Source: Nocardiopsis sp. NRRL B-16309 (GTDB lineage Bacteria; Actinomycetota; Actinomycetes; Streptosporangiales; Streptosporangiaceae). From it: DNA of 64,000 nt. Both the position numbers and the translations under genes were made by a program. Below, piece after piece: positions 34,832 to 43,921 of the stretch (the stretch's first letter is position 1; every line of letters starts with the position of its first letter). The notes beneath the pieces were generated by a model. That model searched no databases, was not told where the DNA came from, and was given only the letters and a program-made list of their open reading frames with translations. The stretch covers positions 261,584-325,583 of the forward strand of contig NZ_LGEC01000002.1 of the NCBI RefSeq assembly GCF_001279585.1, in the 5' to 3' direction.

Positions 34832-37576
34832 TCAGGGGTGGTCGTCGGGGTCCTGCGAGGCGGCGTCCAGCGCCGCGCGCGCTCGCGCGGCGGACTCGGC
34901 GTGGCCCGACGCGGCGGCGCGGTCCCACCAGGTGCGTGCGGCGCCGGGGTCACCGCTTCGGTCCTCCAGCTCCGCGAGGTCGGCCATCGCCCGCGGCGCC
35001 CACTCCCCGTGCTTCGACCCGGAGGCCCGGGCGAACCACGCGCGCGCCTCGTCCATCTCGCCCTGTTCCTGTTCCACGCGCGCGAGCAGGTACAGGGCGT
35101 GCGGGGCAGCCTCGGCGTGCCCGGTCCTGACGACGTGCCCGAACCAGGTGCGCGCGTTCTCGACCCACCCCTGGCGGTGGTCCAGCATCCCGAGTTCGAG
35201 CAGGGAGCGGGGCGCGAGGTCGGGGTGCTTGCTCTTGACGGCGCGGATGTACCAGCCGCGCGCCTCGTGGATCTCGCCCAGACCCTCTTCGAGGGCACCG
35301 AGGCGGTTCATCGCCCGGGGCGCGACCTCGGGCTCACCGGAGTCGGCGGCCCGGGTGAGCAGGTCGCGGGCCACGTCCGCCTCACCCCGTTCGGCGGCGC
35401 TCTGGCCCAGGTCGAGCAGCGCCCGCGGATCGGTCGGAACGTCCGCGGCGGTGCCGCCGGAGGGCCCGGCCTCCCCCGGGGCAGAAGCGGTCTCTCCCGA
35501 AGGAACACCCGCCTCCCCGGCCACACCGATCTCCCGCGAAGCAGGGGCGTTCTCCTCCCGGGGCGCCTCCGCTTCCCCCGCCACACCGACCTCTCCCAGC
35601 GACACGGTGTCGCCGGGGACCCCCGCACGCCCCGAATCCATGGGCTGCCCGACGTGCGGACCCGCGTCGGCGACGGACCCGCGAGGGGCGGCGGCCCCCT
35701 CGCTGACGGCGACCCTTCGGTTCAGCTCGTCGAGTCGGGCCTTCGCCCGAGGCGCGGCCGTGGGGTCGCCCGACCGTGCGGCCCTCTCCCACCACGTCCG
35801 TGCGCCGTCGACATCCCCGCGCTCGCGGTCCAGCGTGCCCAGGTCGACCATCGCCTTGGCGGCCACGTCGACGATCCCGGAGGCGCTCGCGTGCTGGTAC
35901 CAACCACGCGCGGCGTCCAGGTCCCCCGCGCGGTGCTCCAGGACCGCGAGGTTGTACATCGCCGAGGCGGCGGCATCCGAGGCGACGGTTCCCGACTCGC
36001 CCGCGGCCGCCTGCGTCCCGGCTCCCGGAGTGCCCGATGCGGCCCCGTGCGCGACCGACCCGCGCCCGTCCTCCCCTGCCTGCCCCTCCCCCGCCCCGGC
36101 GGCGCGGATCCACCAGCGACGGGCGCTCTCCGTGTCCCCCTGCCGCCAGTCCAGCTCGCCGAGGCTGACCATCGCCTCCGGGGCCCACTCAGCGTGCCCG
36201 GAGTCGATCGCGAGCCTCCACCACCGCCGGGCGGCCTCGGCATCATCGCGGGCGTCCTCCAGACCACCGAGAACGAAGTAGGCCAGTGGCACGGTGTCGG
36301 GGCCACCGCCGCCTTGGTCGGCGACGCGGACGAACCAGTGCCGTGCGGCGTCCAGGTCCCCCGAGTCCATGAGCACCTGGCCCAGGTAGAGCAGCGCCAC
36401 CGGATCCATCCGGGTGTCCGTGTGGCTCAGCAGCCGTTGGGCCGCCGTCAGCGCCTTCGCCTCGATCGCCGCGTAGCCGATGTCGCGGCGCGCGTCCCCC
36501 TCGAACCGGGTGTCACCGTGCTCCCACATCGGGTCGGCGATCGGCCACGCGCAGTCCTGCCCGGCATCGTCGGCGACGACGGCGAGCAGGGGATGCGGGC
36601 TGTAGTAGGTGCCGCTCTCGTCGGAGCGCTCCTCCACCAGGGCGGGACGCTCGCGGGTGGGGCGGGCGGCCCACTTCAACGCCGCCTCGCAACCGATCGC
36701 CGACACGCCCGCGCTCTGCGGCGCTCCGGTCAGTTCCTGGCGGTAGGCGCGGTACAACCGTTCGAGGTCGTCCCAGGTCAGCCGCTTCGGCGGGTCGATA
36801 CGCCGCCAATCGGTGACCGCGCGCAGCAGGGCGGTGCGGTTGGCGCTGCTCCCGGGGCGCAGGTCCGCCCGGAACGGAGCCAGGTCCACCAGGAGCCGCC
36901 CCAGCAGCAGTGTGCCGTCGTCGGCGTCCAACACCGCCTGCAGTGCCGGATCGGCGTAGTCGGCTCCCGCGCGCAGCCGCCGACGTTCCGATTCGGTCAT
37001 CGGGCCCAGCTCGATCGGGACCCCGTGGGCCCGCATGGCTCCTTCGACCTCCGCCGGTACGCGCAGGCCACGGACGAGCGCGCTGTCGGCGACGGCCAGG
37101 ATCCGCAGTCCCCCGGGCAGGCGGGCGGCGTCGATCCGGGCGAGTTCGGCGTAGCGGCGCGCGGACAGTCGGTCGAGCCAGAGCACCGTCCCGGGCGCGG
37201 GGCCACCCGCGGATCCGGTGATCGCCGCCGCGGCGGCGATCATGGCGGCCAACGCGACGTCGGGGTCGTCGAGGAAGGCCACCACGACGTGGTCGCCCAG
37301 CACCTCCCGCGCCGCGTGGGCGAGGGCCCGGGTCGAGCCGGCCAGGCGCGGACCCGAGACCACCACCACACGTCGGCCGTCGTCGCGCAGGGCCTCCTCG
37401 ATCGCCTCGTCCGCCTCCCGTCGCACGTAGGGAGCGTTCCCACCGGGACCGAATGCGGCCCGGTGCACGCCCAGGTCCTCGGGTGTGACCTCGGCGAACC
37501 GGCGCGGACGTCCCTGGTCGCCCCGCAGCGACAGCCACCGGCGCGGTCGCGCCGTGCGCGAACGGTCGGTGCTCAT
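34832..37576 (-). CDS. large TPR/Sel1-like repeat protein with degenerate P-loop domain
   Basis: A 914-residue protein from ATG 37576 (the frame is open to 37657). Residues 30-330 resemble a STAND-type NTPase: VVVVSGPRLAGSTRALAHAA sits where Walker A belongs, but the Lys of GxxxxGK[ST] is Ser. GTVLWLDRLS occupies the Walker B place. From residue 385 on, about 33-36-residue helical hairpins of TPR/Sel1 type repeat (LYLGQVLMDSGDLDAARHWF, LGELDWRQGDTESARRWW, 'LARVEQEQGEMDEARAWFAR'). A Gly/Ala/Glu-rich disordered stretch near 640-710 interrupts them. Likely a scaffold with a nucleotide-binding fold that no longer hydrolyses. No operon partner. Confidence 0.8.
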   Translation of the reverse strand: MSTDRSRTARPRRWLSLRGDQGRPRRFAEVTPEDLGVHRAAFGPGGNAPYVRREADEAIEEALRDDGRRVVVVSGPRLAGSTRALAHAAREVLGDHVVVAFLDDPDVALAAMIAAAAAITGSAGGPAPGTVLWLDRLSARRYAELARIDAARLPGGLRILAVADSALVRGLRVPAEVEGAMRAHGVPIELGPMTESERRRLRAGADYADPALQAVLDADDGTLLLGRLLVDLAPFRADLRPGSSANRTALLRAVTDWRRIDPPKRLTWDDLERLYRAYRQELTGAPQSAGVSAIGCEAALKWAARPTRERPALVEERSDESGTYYSPHPLLAVVADDAGQDCAWPIADPMWEHGDTRFEGDARRDIGYAAIEAKALTAAQRLLSHTDTRMDPVALLYLGQVLMDSGDLDAARHWFVRVADQGGGGPDTVPLAYFVLGGLEDARDDAEAARRWWRLAIDSGHAEWAPEAMVSLGELDWRQGDTESARRWWIRAAGAGEGQAGEDGRGSVAHGAASGTPGAGTQAAAGESGTVASDAAASAMYNLAVLEHRAGDLDAARGWYQHASASGIVDVAAKAMVDLGTLDRERGDVDGARTWWERAARSGDPTAAPRAKARLDELNRRVAVSEGAAAPRGSVADAGPHVGQPMDSGRAGVPGDTVSLGEVGVAGEAEAPREENAPASREIGVAGEAGVPSGETASAPGEAGPSGGTAADVPTDPRALLDLGQSAAERGEADVARDLLTRAADSGEPEVAPRAMNRLGALEEGLGEIHEARGWYIRAVKSKHPDLAPRSLLELGMLDHRQGWVENARTWFGHVVRTGHAEAAPHALYLLARVEQEQGEMDEARAWFARASGSKHGEWAPRAMADLAELEDRSGDPGAARTWWDRAAASGHAESAARARAALDAASQDPDDHP

Positions 37577-37971
37577 GGCACTCGGGACTCCGCGGAACGA
37601 ACGGTTTGATCCGGGGGATGACACCTGAAACCTCGCAGTCTTGACCTGTCCGTCCACTATGACGGCATTGCGTGGTTCGCAGTTCCACGCGGAGCCTGGT
37701 GCCTACGGGCCGTTCCCGCGGCTCACGACGAGTGACAGGTGGTGTGTTCCGGAACTCCTCCCCCGACCTCCGGGGCACTCCCACCCGCACGCGCGACGCC
37801 CCCGTGTCCGACGCTCACTTGCGGCCGCGCACCCGCGCTGGCCAGTCAGAACACGGGAGGACACCTTTCTGCCAGAGTGCCGACAAAGCGGCCGCGGCCG
37901 AAAGGGAGATGACCGCTTCCGGCCGCCGCGGCCGTGGCCGGGAACACGCTGTTCCCCATAGCCTTGCGCCC
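37577..37971. other. 395-bp divergent intergenic region
   Basis: It lies between the TPR gene and the M48 protease gene. A perfect inverted repeat sits at 37940-37956, next to the protease promoter. The frames through here are open but Arg/Pro-rich and non-coding in character. Confidence 0.45.
37940..37964 (+). promoter_or_regulatory. palindrome GGGAACA-CGC-TGTTCCC and leaderless -10 of the M48 gene
   Basis: GGGAACA (37940-37946) and TGTTCCC (37950-37956) are perfect inverted arms with a 3-nt centre. TAGCCT at 37959-37964 stands 7 nt before ATG 37972, which has no Shine-Dalgarno. The palindrome would cover the -35/-10 spacer, a repressor-like position. Confidence 0.6.
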
Positions 37972-39090
37972 ATGTTCGCGCGGTTCCGCTCCTCCTGGCC
38001 CGTCCTCAGTGCCCTCCTCCTCGTCCTCGGAGTGTCGGCGGCCTACAGCCTCGCGCTGTGCGCCCTCCTGTGGTGGGCGGGGCTCCCCTGGTGGATCGGC
38101 CTGGTGCCGTTCGGACTCTCCCTCATCGGCGCGGAAACCCTCCACGTCCTCGGTGAGAACAAGCCGCCGACCAAGGACACGTTCGTCATCGAGCGCGACG
38201 ACGACCCGCGCGTCCACGCCGTCCTGGACCGCCTGTGCGCCCTGACCGACCAGGAGCGTCCGGTCCTGTGCCTGTACGGGGCCGAGGGCCCCAACGCGGT
38301 GGCCCACGCGCCGGACCGCGGTCCCGCGTGCGTCTACGTTACGCCCGCCCTGCTGGAGCGGCTCGACAACGAGCAGTTGGAAGCCGTGCTGGCGCACGAA
38401 CTGGCCCACCTCGCCCACCGCGACCAGCGCGTCATCGCCTTCGCCGAGGGGATGAGCCAGTGGATGGTCAACCTCCCATCCGCGGCGTTGGACCTGATCT
38501 ACCGGGCCGACGAGGGCCTGTGGGTGGTCGCCGTCCGCTCCGGAGCCTCCTGGAACCCGGTGTTCGACACCGTGGAGGACAAGGAGGAGAAGCGGGAGAG
38601 GATCCGCCGGTCCGGGCTGCTCCCCCTCCCCGTCCGGTTCCTGGTGCGCGGCCCGGTCCTGCTCGCCAGGGTCCTGCTCGGCATCGCGGCGGTCGCGCTC
38701 CTCCCCGCCACCCTGATCGGCATGATCCTGTTCGTCCTCACGGCACTCCCCAGCCAGATCGTCGTGCTGCGGCTGGTGCGACGCCGCGAACTGGCGGCGG
38801 ACCGCGCCGCCGCCGAGCTGACCGGCGCCCCTGCGGTCCTGGCCTCGGCGCTGGCGTCCATGACCGAGGCGATCCCGGCGTCCCAGCCCCAGAGCCTGCG
38901 CGACCTCCGGGCCATGGAGGCGCTGTCGATCCTGCCGCACACCCGTCCGCACCGGCGGGGGAAGGACGGCGGGGACGGCTTCGGGCGAAGGCTGCTGGCG
39001 CTGGGGCGGAGGGCCTTCTCCACGCACCCGCCGGTGGCGGTCCGACTCGACGCGCTCCGCGACCTCACGGCCCGGCGTCTGGCCGGCTGA
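37972..39090 (+). CDS. M48-family membrane zinc metalloprotease
   Basis: A 372-residue protein. Two N-terminal TMs (residues 8-52) are followed by a cytoplasmic M48 domain with HELAH (zinc ligands and catalytic Glu, near residue 143). A second TM pair lies near 225-260, and 'RRRELAADRAAAEL' near 268 supplies the third ligand Glu. HtpX-type proteases act in membrane-protein quality control. ATG 37972 is used because of the -10 7 nt before it. The stop codon lies inside an 8-bp hairpin. Confidence 0.9.
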   Translation: MFARFRSSWPVLSALLLVLGVSAAYSLALCALLWWAGLPWWIGLVPFGLSLIGAETLHVLGENKPPTKDTFVIERDDDPRVHAVLDRLCALTDQERPVLCLYGAEGPNAVAHAPDRGPACVYVTPALLERLDNEQLEAVLAHELAHLAHRDQRVIAFAEGMSQWMVNLPSAALDLIYRADEGLWVVAVRSGASWNPVFDTVEDKEEKRERIRRSGLLPLPVRFLVRGPVLLARVLLGIAAVALLPATLIGMILFVLTALPSQIVVLRLVRRRELAADRAAAELTGAPAVLASALASMTEAIPASQPQSLRDLRAMEALSILPHTRPHRRGKDGGDGFGRRLLALGRRAFSTHPPVAVRLDALRDLTARRLAG

Positions 39091-39099
39091 GAGCCGGCC
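39081..39099 (+). terminator. hairpin overlapping the M48 stop codon
   Basis: GGCCGGCT (39081-39088) pairs with AGCCGGCC (39092-39099) with loop GAG. The TGA stop at 39088-39090 is at the stem-loop junction. It is short and has no T tract. Confidence 0.4.
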
Positions 39100-39118
39100 G
39101 GTGCCCCGCGCTGAGTCA

Positions 39119-39188
39119 GCAGTGGTCGGTGCTCGGGACGGCTGGCAGCAGTAGTCGGTGCGCGGTCGGGACGATCGGCAGTGGTCGG
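39119..39188. repeat. three direct copies of GCAGTRGTCGG at about 30-bp period
   Basis: Copies begin at 39119, 39148 and 39178 (periods 29 and 30). The flanking sequence is similar (CGGTGC, CGGGACG), so the unit is an approximately 30-bp imperfect tandem repeat. It lies between the M48 gene and the ABC exporter. Confidence 0.6.
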
Positions 39189-39340
39189 CGGTCGGGCGCG
39201 GTCGGCCATGCGACGCGTCACCCAGGCGGCGTGCGCGACGCGGCAAAGGCCTACAGATCAGGCTTCACGGCGGAACCCCCACACCTCCGGCAAACGTTGA
39301 GTCAAGGCATCGACTCCCCGTTTCCGGCATCGACCCGAGA

Positions 39341-41350
39341 GTGCGCTCCTTGAGTACTGACGACGTGACGGCTCCACCGGGGAAGGCGCCTCCGAAGGCT
39401 CCCCTGCGCCGGCTGTGGGACTACGCCCGACCGCACTGGCGCGTGCTCGTGGTGGGAACCGTGTTCTCCTTCCTCGGAGGCGCGACGAGCCTGGCCCAAC
39501 CCCTCATGGCCAGGTACGTCATCGACGCCCTCGGCGCGGGCGAGCCCATCATGCGTCCGGTCCTGGCCCTGACGGCCGTCATCGTCGGCGGCGCGGTGAT
39601 CGGCGCCTTCGGAGCGTTCCTCCTCGAGCGCACCGGTCAGGGCATCGTGCTCGACGTGCGCCGCAACCTTGTCGGCGCTCTCGTCCGGCTGCGCGTGAGC
39701 GAGGTCGACCGGCTCAAGCCAGGCGACCTCGTCGCGCGCCTGACCGCCGACACCACCCTGCTCCGCTCCGTCGCCACCAGCGGACTGACGGAGATCGTCA
39801 GCAGTTCCATCCTGCTGGTCGGCGGTGTCGCGATCATGGTCTTCCTCGACTGGCGGCTCTTCCTGGTGACCGCGGCGATGATCGTGGTGGTCGGCCTGCT
39901 CATGGGCGTGGTCCTGCCCCGCATCGACGCCGCGACGCAGGCCGCCCAGGCGGCCCTGGGCGAGATGGGTTCCCACCTGGAACGGGTCTTCGGCGCCTTC
40001 CGCACCGTCAAGGCCTCCTCCGCGGAGGACGTCGAGACCACCCGCCTGGACCTGGCGGCCCAGGAGTCCTGGCGCCGCGGGATCGCGGTGGCCGGGTGGA
40101 CCGCCGTGTCGGGAACCGCGACCTGGCTGGCGATCAACATCGCCTTCCTCAGCATCCTGGCCATCGGCGGAGCGCGCGTGGCCACCGGCGCGATGGACGT
40201 GTCGGACCTCATCGCGTTCCTCCTGCTGCTCTTCTACCTCATGCAGCCCATCAGCAGCCTGACGTCCTCGCTCACCCAGTTGCAGACCGGTCTGGCCGCC
40301 GTCCGCCGCATCGACGAGGTCGCCGAACTCGAACAGGAGGACGTCGGCATGGGCCGGGCGCCGACCTCCGACGCCGGTACGGTCGGGAGGACCGGTGGGG
40401 CCCGTGAGACCAATGGGACGGACACGTCCGCCGACCCGAGTACGCCGGATGGTGCGAGGGGGCCAGGCGGGTCAGACAAGCCGGGAACGCCTGGTGAGCG
40501 AGGGAAGTCCGGTGTTCAGAGCGGATCGGGTGATCACAGCGGCCAGAGCGTCCCGCGTGAGCCCCGCCCCCAGCGGCCGGAAGCCTCTCCGGCCTCGGCG
40601 GACCGGCCCGCGACCGTCATCTTCGACAACGTCGCCTTCCGCTACCGCCCGGAACTCCCCCCGGTCCACCACGGCGTGTCCTTCTCCGCGGACGGAGCCG
40701 GGCTCACCGCTCTGGTCGGGCCCTCCGGTGCGGGCAAGACCACCGTCTTCTCCCTCATCGAACGGTTCTACGACGCCACGTCCGGCCAGGTCCTGCTGGA
40801 CGGCATCGACGTGCGCTCATGGCCGCTGCAAGCCCTGCGTGCCCAGATCGGATACGTCGAACAGGACGCCCCCGTCCTGGACGGCACCCTGCGCGAGAAC
40901 CTGCTGATGGCCGCGCCGGAGGCGGGCGACGACGCCCTGGCCGACGTCGTGGACCGGGCCCGCCTGAGCGACCTGGTCGGTCGTCTGCCCGAAGGACTGG
41001 ACAGTGCCATCGGTCACCGCGGCGTGACCATCTCCGGTGGCGAGCGCCAGCGGGTGGCCATCGCACGGGCCCTGCTGCGCGATCCCCGCCTGCTGCTGAT
41101 GGACGAGGCGACCTCCCAGTTGGACGCCGCCAACGAGGGCGCGCTCAAGGCGGTCATGCTGGAAGCCGCCCGGCGTACGAACGTCATCGTGGTCGCTCAC
41201 CGACTGTCCACGGTCACCAGCGCGGACAGGATCGTGGTGATGGACGCGGGCCGGGTGCGGGCCGTGGGCACACACGCCGAACTCGTCGCCGACGACGCCC
41301 TGTACCGCGACCTGGCCGCCGGACAGCTCCTCACCTCCGGGGCCGACTGA
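39341..41350 (+). CDS. ABC-type exporter half-transporter (fused TMD-NBD)
   Basis: A 669-residue protein. The transmembrane domain of about six helices covers residues 30-315. The nucleotide-binding domain has Walker A GPSGAGKTT near 460, signature ISGGERQRVAIARALL near 563, and Walker B LLLMDEATSQLD near 585. As a homodimer it should export lipids, peptides or drugs. An unusual Gly/Ser/Pro/Thr-rich linker of about 90 residues separates TMD and NBD (about 333-420). The start is GTG 39341 or TTG 39350; both have weak ribosome sites. It has no linked partner gene. Confidence 0.9.
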   Translation: MRSLSTDDVTAPPGKAPPKAPLRRLWDYARPHWRVLVVGTVFSFLGGATSLAQPLMARYVIDALGAGEPIMRPVLALTAVIVGGAVIGAFGAFLLERTGQGIVLDVRRNLVGALVRLRVSEVDRLKPGDLVARLTADTTLLRSVATSGLTEIVSSSILLVGGVAIMVFLDWRLFLVTAAMIVVVGLLMGVVLPRIDAATQAAQAALGEMGSHLERVFGAFRTVKASSAEDVETTRLDLAAQESWRRGIAVAGWTAVSGTATWLAINIAFLSILAIGGARVATGAMDVSDLIAFLLLLFYLMQPISSLTSSLTQLQTGLAAVRRIDEVAELEQEDVGMGRAPTSDAGTVGRTGGARETNGTDTSADPSTPDGARGPGGSDKPGTPGERGKSGVQSGSGDHSGQSVPREPRPQRPEASPASADRPATVIFDNVAFRYRPELPPVHHGVSFSADGAGLTALVGPSGAGKTTVFSLIERFYDATSGQVLLDGIDVRSWPLQALRAQIGYVEQDAPVLDGTLRENLLMAAPEAGDDALADVVDRARLSDLVGRLPEGLDSAIGHRGVTISGGERQRVAIARALLRDPRLLLMDEATSQLDAANEGALKAVMLEAARRTNVIVVAHRLSTVTSADRIVVMDAGRVRAVGTHAELVADDALYRDLAAGQLLTSGAD

Positions 41351-41797
41351 GCGCCGCGGGCAGGCGCAACGGCGATCCGCTCGCCATGAGGAACGAACGG
41401 ACGCGGCCCGGGGCCGGTGGGCTCTCGCCCCGGGCCGCCGCGCGCTCGCCGCGCCCCCGGCGCTCGGCCGGGTCCCCGTCGGGCAGCCCGTCCCATCGGT
41501 CGGTTCGCGCAGCCCGTGCGATCGACGCGCCGACGACCTCGCGGGGCCTCCGCCCGGCCTCACCGCACCCCCGTGCGACTGACGTTGCGTGAACGGTCCG
41601 TCGCTACTGGCCCCCGCCCGAACCACCGTCTACGCTGGCACGCACAGCGCCCGGTCACCGCTACCGTCCGGCTGTGACCGGGCGCTGACCTCGACTGATG
41701 CGGTCATCACGCCCTGACCCCGCCCGCTCGAACGCGGCCATGCGCGACCTCCACGAGCCGATCATCCGGCCGTCACCCAGCGCGGGAGAGCCGTGTC
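41351..41797. other. 447-bp gap between convergent genes, with hairpin
   Basis: No gene is seen. The main element is the 14-bp stem at 41645-41687. The rest is Arg/Pro-coding-like GC-rich sequence without bias. Confidence 0.45.
41645..41687. terminator. 14-bp perfect hairpin between ABC exporter and arsR
   Basis: CAGCGCCCGGTCAC (41645-41658) pairs perfectly with GTGACCGGGCGCTG (41674-41687) across a 15-nt loop. Placed between convergent genes, it probably terminates both. Confidence 0.65.
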
Positions 41798-42139
41798 CTA
41801 GGCGTCGCGAGTACCCTCGGGCGCCAGTCCGTCCCCACAGGACAGGACGGATTCCAGCAGCCCGGGGAACCGGCTCTCCAGTTCGTCGTCGCGCAGCGAG
41901 ATGAAGCAGCGCGTGCCCTCGCTCCGGTTGTGGACGAGTCCGGCGTTGCGCAGGATCTTCAGGTGATGGCTGAGTGTCGACTGCGCGATGGGCAGATCGA
42001 TGTCCTTCCACGCCCGCTCACCCTCCATCGCGGCGAGCATCCGCACGATCCGCAGCCGGGTCGGTTCGGCCAGCGCCGACAGCACCGTGACCAGTTCCAC
42101 GTCGCAGAGGGCGGGGTGCGCGTGCTCCCTGGGAGCCAA
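41798..42139 (-). CDS. ArsR-family winged-helix repressor
   Basis: A 113-residue regulator starting at TTG 42139 (GGAGGA with 5-nt spacing). The HTH is at 'ALAEPTRLRIVRMLAAMEGERAWKD' (in parts: LAEPTRLRIVRML) and IAQSTLSHHLKILRNAGLVHNRSEGTRCF. The classical ELCVCDL metal site is absent, so the signal is probably not metal bound at that helix. It is divergent to the luciferase-like gene, which it likely controls. Confidence 0.9.
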   Translation of the reverse strand: MAPREHAHPALCDVELVTVLSALAEPTRLRIVRMLAAMEGERAWKDIDLPIAQSTLSHHLKILRNAGLVHNRSEGTRCFISLRDDELESRFPGLLESVLSCGDGLAPEGTRDA

Positions 42140-42537
42140 GGCGGTCCTCCTCGTGTCCTGACGGTCTCATGCGGTGTATCACCCGGCGCGGTCGGTTCGA
42201 CGGCGTCCGGTGTCGTCCGGTCCGCTCGGTGGCGACCGGCGCCAGGCCGCGACCGGCACGGCCCCCGGCCGGCTCACCTCCGGTACCGGCGTCCGGACCG
42301 GTTCGCCGAGAGATTTGGTTCGAGCTCAGGGTGAGTGTACCGTCGTAGTTCGACGTTCGTCGATCATCGAACAGCAGGGTCGGTCGGAACGGGTCATCGC
42401 CACCCCGTTCCGACCGCCCGCCGTCACCACCGGAGCCCGTCACTCACGGAGCGGGGGCTCGGTTCCCGGGCCGCCGATCGGGGACCGTCCGGCGCCGGAA
42501 CCGCTCCACGCATCCACGCAGGGGAATGAAGGCCACC
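42140..42537. other. 398-bp divergent regulatory region
   Basis: It lies between arsR and the luciferase-like gene and is notable for the inverted repeat at 42348-42372. No further gene is seen. Confidence 0.45.
42348..42372. promoter_or_regulatory. inverted repeat, candidate ArsR operator
   Basis: GTTCGACG (42348-42355) and CATCGAAC (42365-42372) are inverted arms matching at 7 of 8 positions around a 9-nt centre. The repeat lies in the gap between the divergent arsR and oxidoreductase genes, about 165 nt before the latter. Which gene it controls cannot be read from the sequence. Confidence 0.45.
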
Positions 42538-43566
42538 ATGTCCAACGTGTCCAAGATCGCGCTGTCCGTGCTCGACCACGCCACCATCGTCGAGGGCTCC
42601 ACCGCCGGCGACGCGCTCCGCTCCGCCCGGGAGCTCGCCCAGAACCTGGAGCGCTGGGGCTACCGGCGTTTCTGGCTCTCCGAGCACCACAACATGCGGG
42701 CGATCGCGAGTGCGGCCACGTCGGTCTCCCTCGGGTTCATCGCCGAGGGCACCTCGACCATCCGGATCGGCGCGGGCGGCGTCATGCTCCCCAACCACTC
42801 CCCCCTCGTCATCGCCGAACAGTTCGGGACGCTGGAGTCGCTCTACCCCGGCCGTGTCGACCTGGGGCTGGGCCGCGCGCCCGGCACCGACCCCCGCACG
42901 ATGATGGCGCTGCGCCGGGACCACAGCGCGGCCTCCACCTTCCCGGCCGACGTCCAGGAACTCCAGGCCTTCTTCGAGCCGGCCGAGCCCGGCCAGCCCG
43001 TCCGCGCGGTGCCCGGTGAAGGCCTGCGGGTGCCGCTGTGGATCCTGGGGTCCAGCCTCTTCGGCGCCCAGCTCGCCGCACAGCTCGGACTGCCCTACGC
43101 GTTCGCCTCGCACTTCGCGCCCGACGCCCTCTACGACGCGCTCAAGGCCTACCGCGCCGGGTTCCGCCCCTCCGAGCAGCAGGACAAGCCCTACGTCATG
43201 GCGGGCGCCAACGTCTTCGTCGCCGACACCGACGCCGAGGCCAGGCGGTTGTTCACCTCGATGCAGCAGGCCTTTCTCGGAACCGTCCGCGGTGCCCGTG
43301 GCCTGCTGCAACCGCCCGTCGACAGCCTCGACACGATGTGGCGTCCGGGAGAGAAGGAACGACTGGACGCCATGCTTCGTTACTCCTTCGTGGGGTCGCC
43401 GGAGACGGTGCGCCCGAAGCTGGAACAGTTCATCACCGACACCGGAGTCGACGAGATCATGGTGTCGTCGATGATCTACGACCAGAAGGCCCGGCTGAAC
43501 TCCTACGAGGCACTGGCCGAACTGTTCGAGCTGACGAAGTCCGCACCGGAGTCGGCAACCGTCTGA
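42538..43566 (+). CDS. luciferase-like (LLM) flavin-dependent monooxygenase
   Basis: A 342-residue TIM-barrel oxidoreductase of the 'MsnO8' alkanal monooxygenase-like group: LSVLDHATIVEG, RFWLSEHHNM near residue 48, 'IRIGAGGVMLPNHSPLVIAEQFGTLE', GRVDLGLGRAPGTDP, and C-terminal FVGSPETVRPKLEQFI. Members use FMNH2 or F420 to oxidise small substrates. ATG 42538 has GAAGG at good spacing and is preferred to ATG 42526. It is divergent to arsR and followed by two strong hairpins. Confidence 0.92.
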   Translation: MSNVSKIALSVLDHATIVEGSTAGDALRSARELAQNLERWGYRRFWLSEHHNMRAIASAATSVSLGFIAEGTSTIRIGAGGVMLPNHSPLVIAEQFGTLESLYPGRVDLGLGRAPGTDPRTMMALRRDHSAASTFPADVQELQAFFEPAEPGQPVRAVPGEGLRVPLWILGSSLFGAQLAAQLGLPYAFASHFAPDALYDALKAYRAGFRPSEQQDKPYVMAGANVFVADTDAEARRLFTSMQQAFLGTVRGARGLLQPPVDSLDTMWRPGEKERLDAMLRYSFVGSPETVRPKLEQFITDTGVDEIMVSSMIYDQKARLNSYEALAELFELTKSAPESATV

Positions 43567-43600
43567 TCCCACATCGGTCCGGGCCGGGAGCGGCAAGGGT

Positions 43601-43632
43601 GGTGGTGTCCCGCGGGCAGGCGGGGCACCACC
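43601..43632 (+). terminator. hairpin after the LLM oxidoreductase
   Basis: A 13-bp stem (43601-43613 with 43620-43632, one G-U) with a 6-nt loop is followed by TTCCC, 35 nt after the stop. Confidence 0.7.
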
Positions 43633-43650
43633 TTCCCAGCCTGGGTCAGG

Positions 43651-43680
43651 CGGGCGGGGCCGTGGCTACGGCCCCGCCCG
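43651..43680. terminator. second, perfect 13-bp hairpin
   Basis: CGGGCGGGGCCGT (43651-43663) pairs perfectly with ACGGCCCCGCCCG (43668-43680) around loop GGCT. It comes 18 nt after the first hairpin and may back it up. Confidence 0.65.
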
Positions 43681-43921
43681 ACCTCTGTGCAACCTCCACC
43701 CGGCCCCCGTCCGGACCGCGGTACTCCGCGCCTGTTCCGCATGGACACCGGTCACAGCACCGGTCACAGGGCGCCGGTCTCGAGCAGGCGATCCGGCTGC
43801 CGCTCCGACGTGCGCCCGTCACCGGCCGTCGAGCGAAGTGCGGCACGCGGCCCCGCGACCGCGAATCTCCGGTCCGCAGCCTCCGGCCACCGCACTCGGC
43901 TGCAGGGGCCCACGGGCGACA

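Larger units (their letters stand above)
43567..43921. other. 355-bp gap with two hairpins between convergent genes
   Basis: Holds the two hairpins listed separately (43601-43632 and 43651-43680). Nothing else is recognised. Confidence 0.5.
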
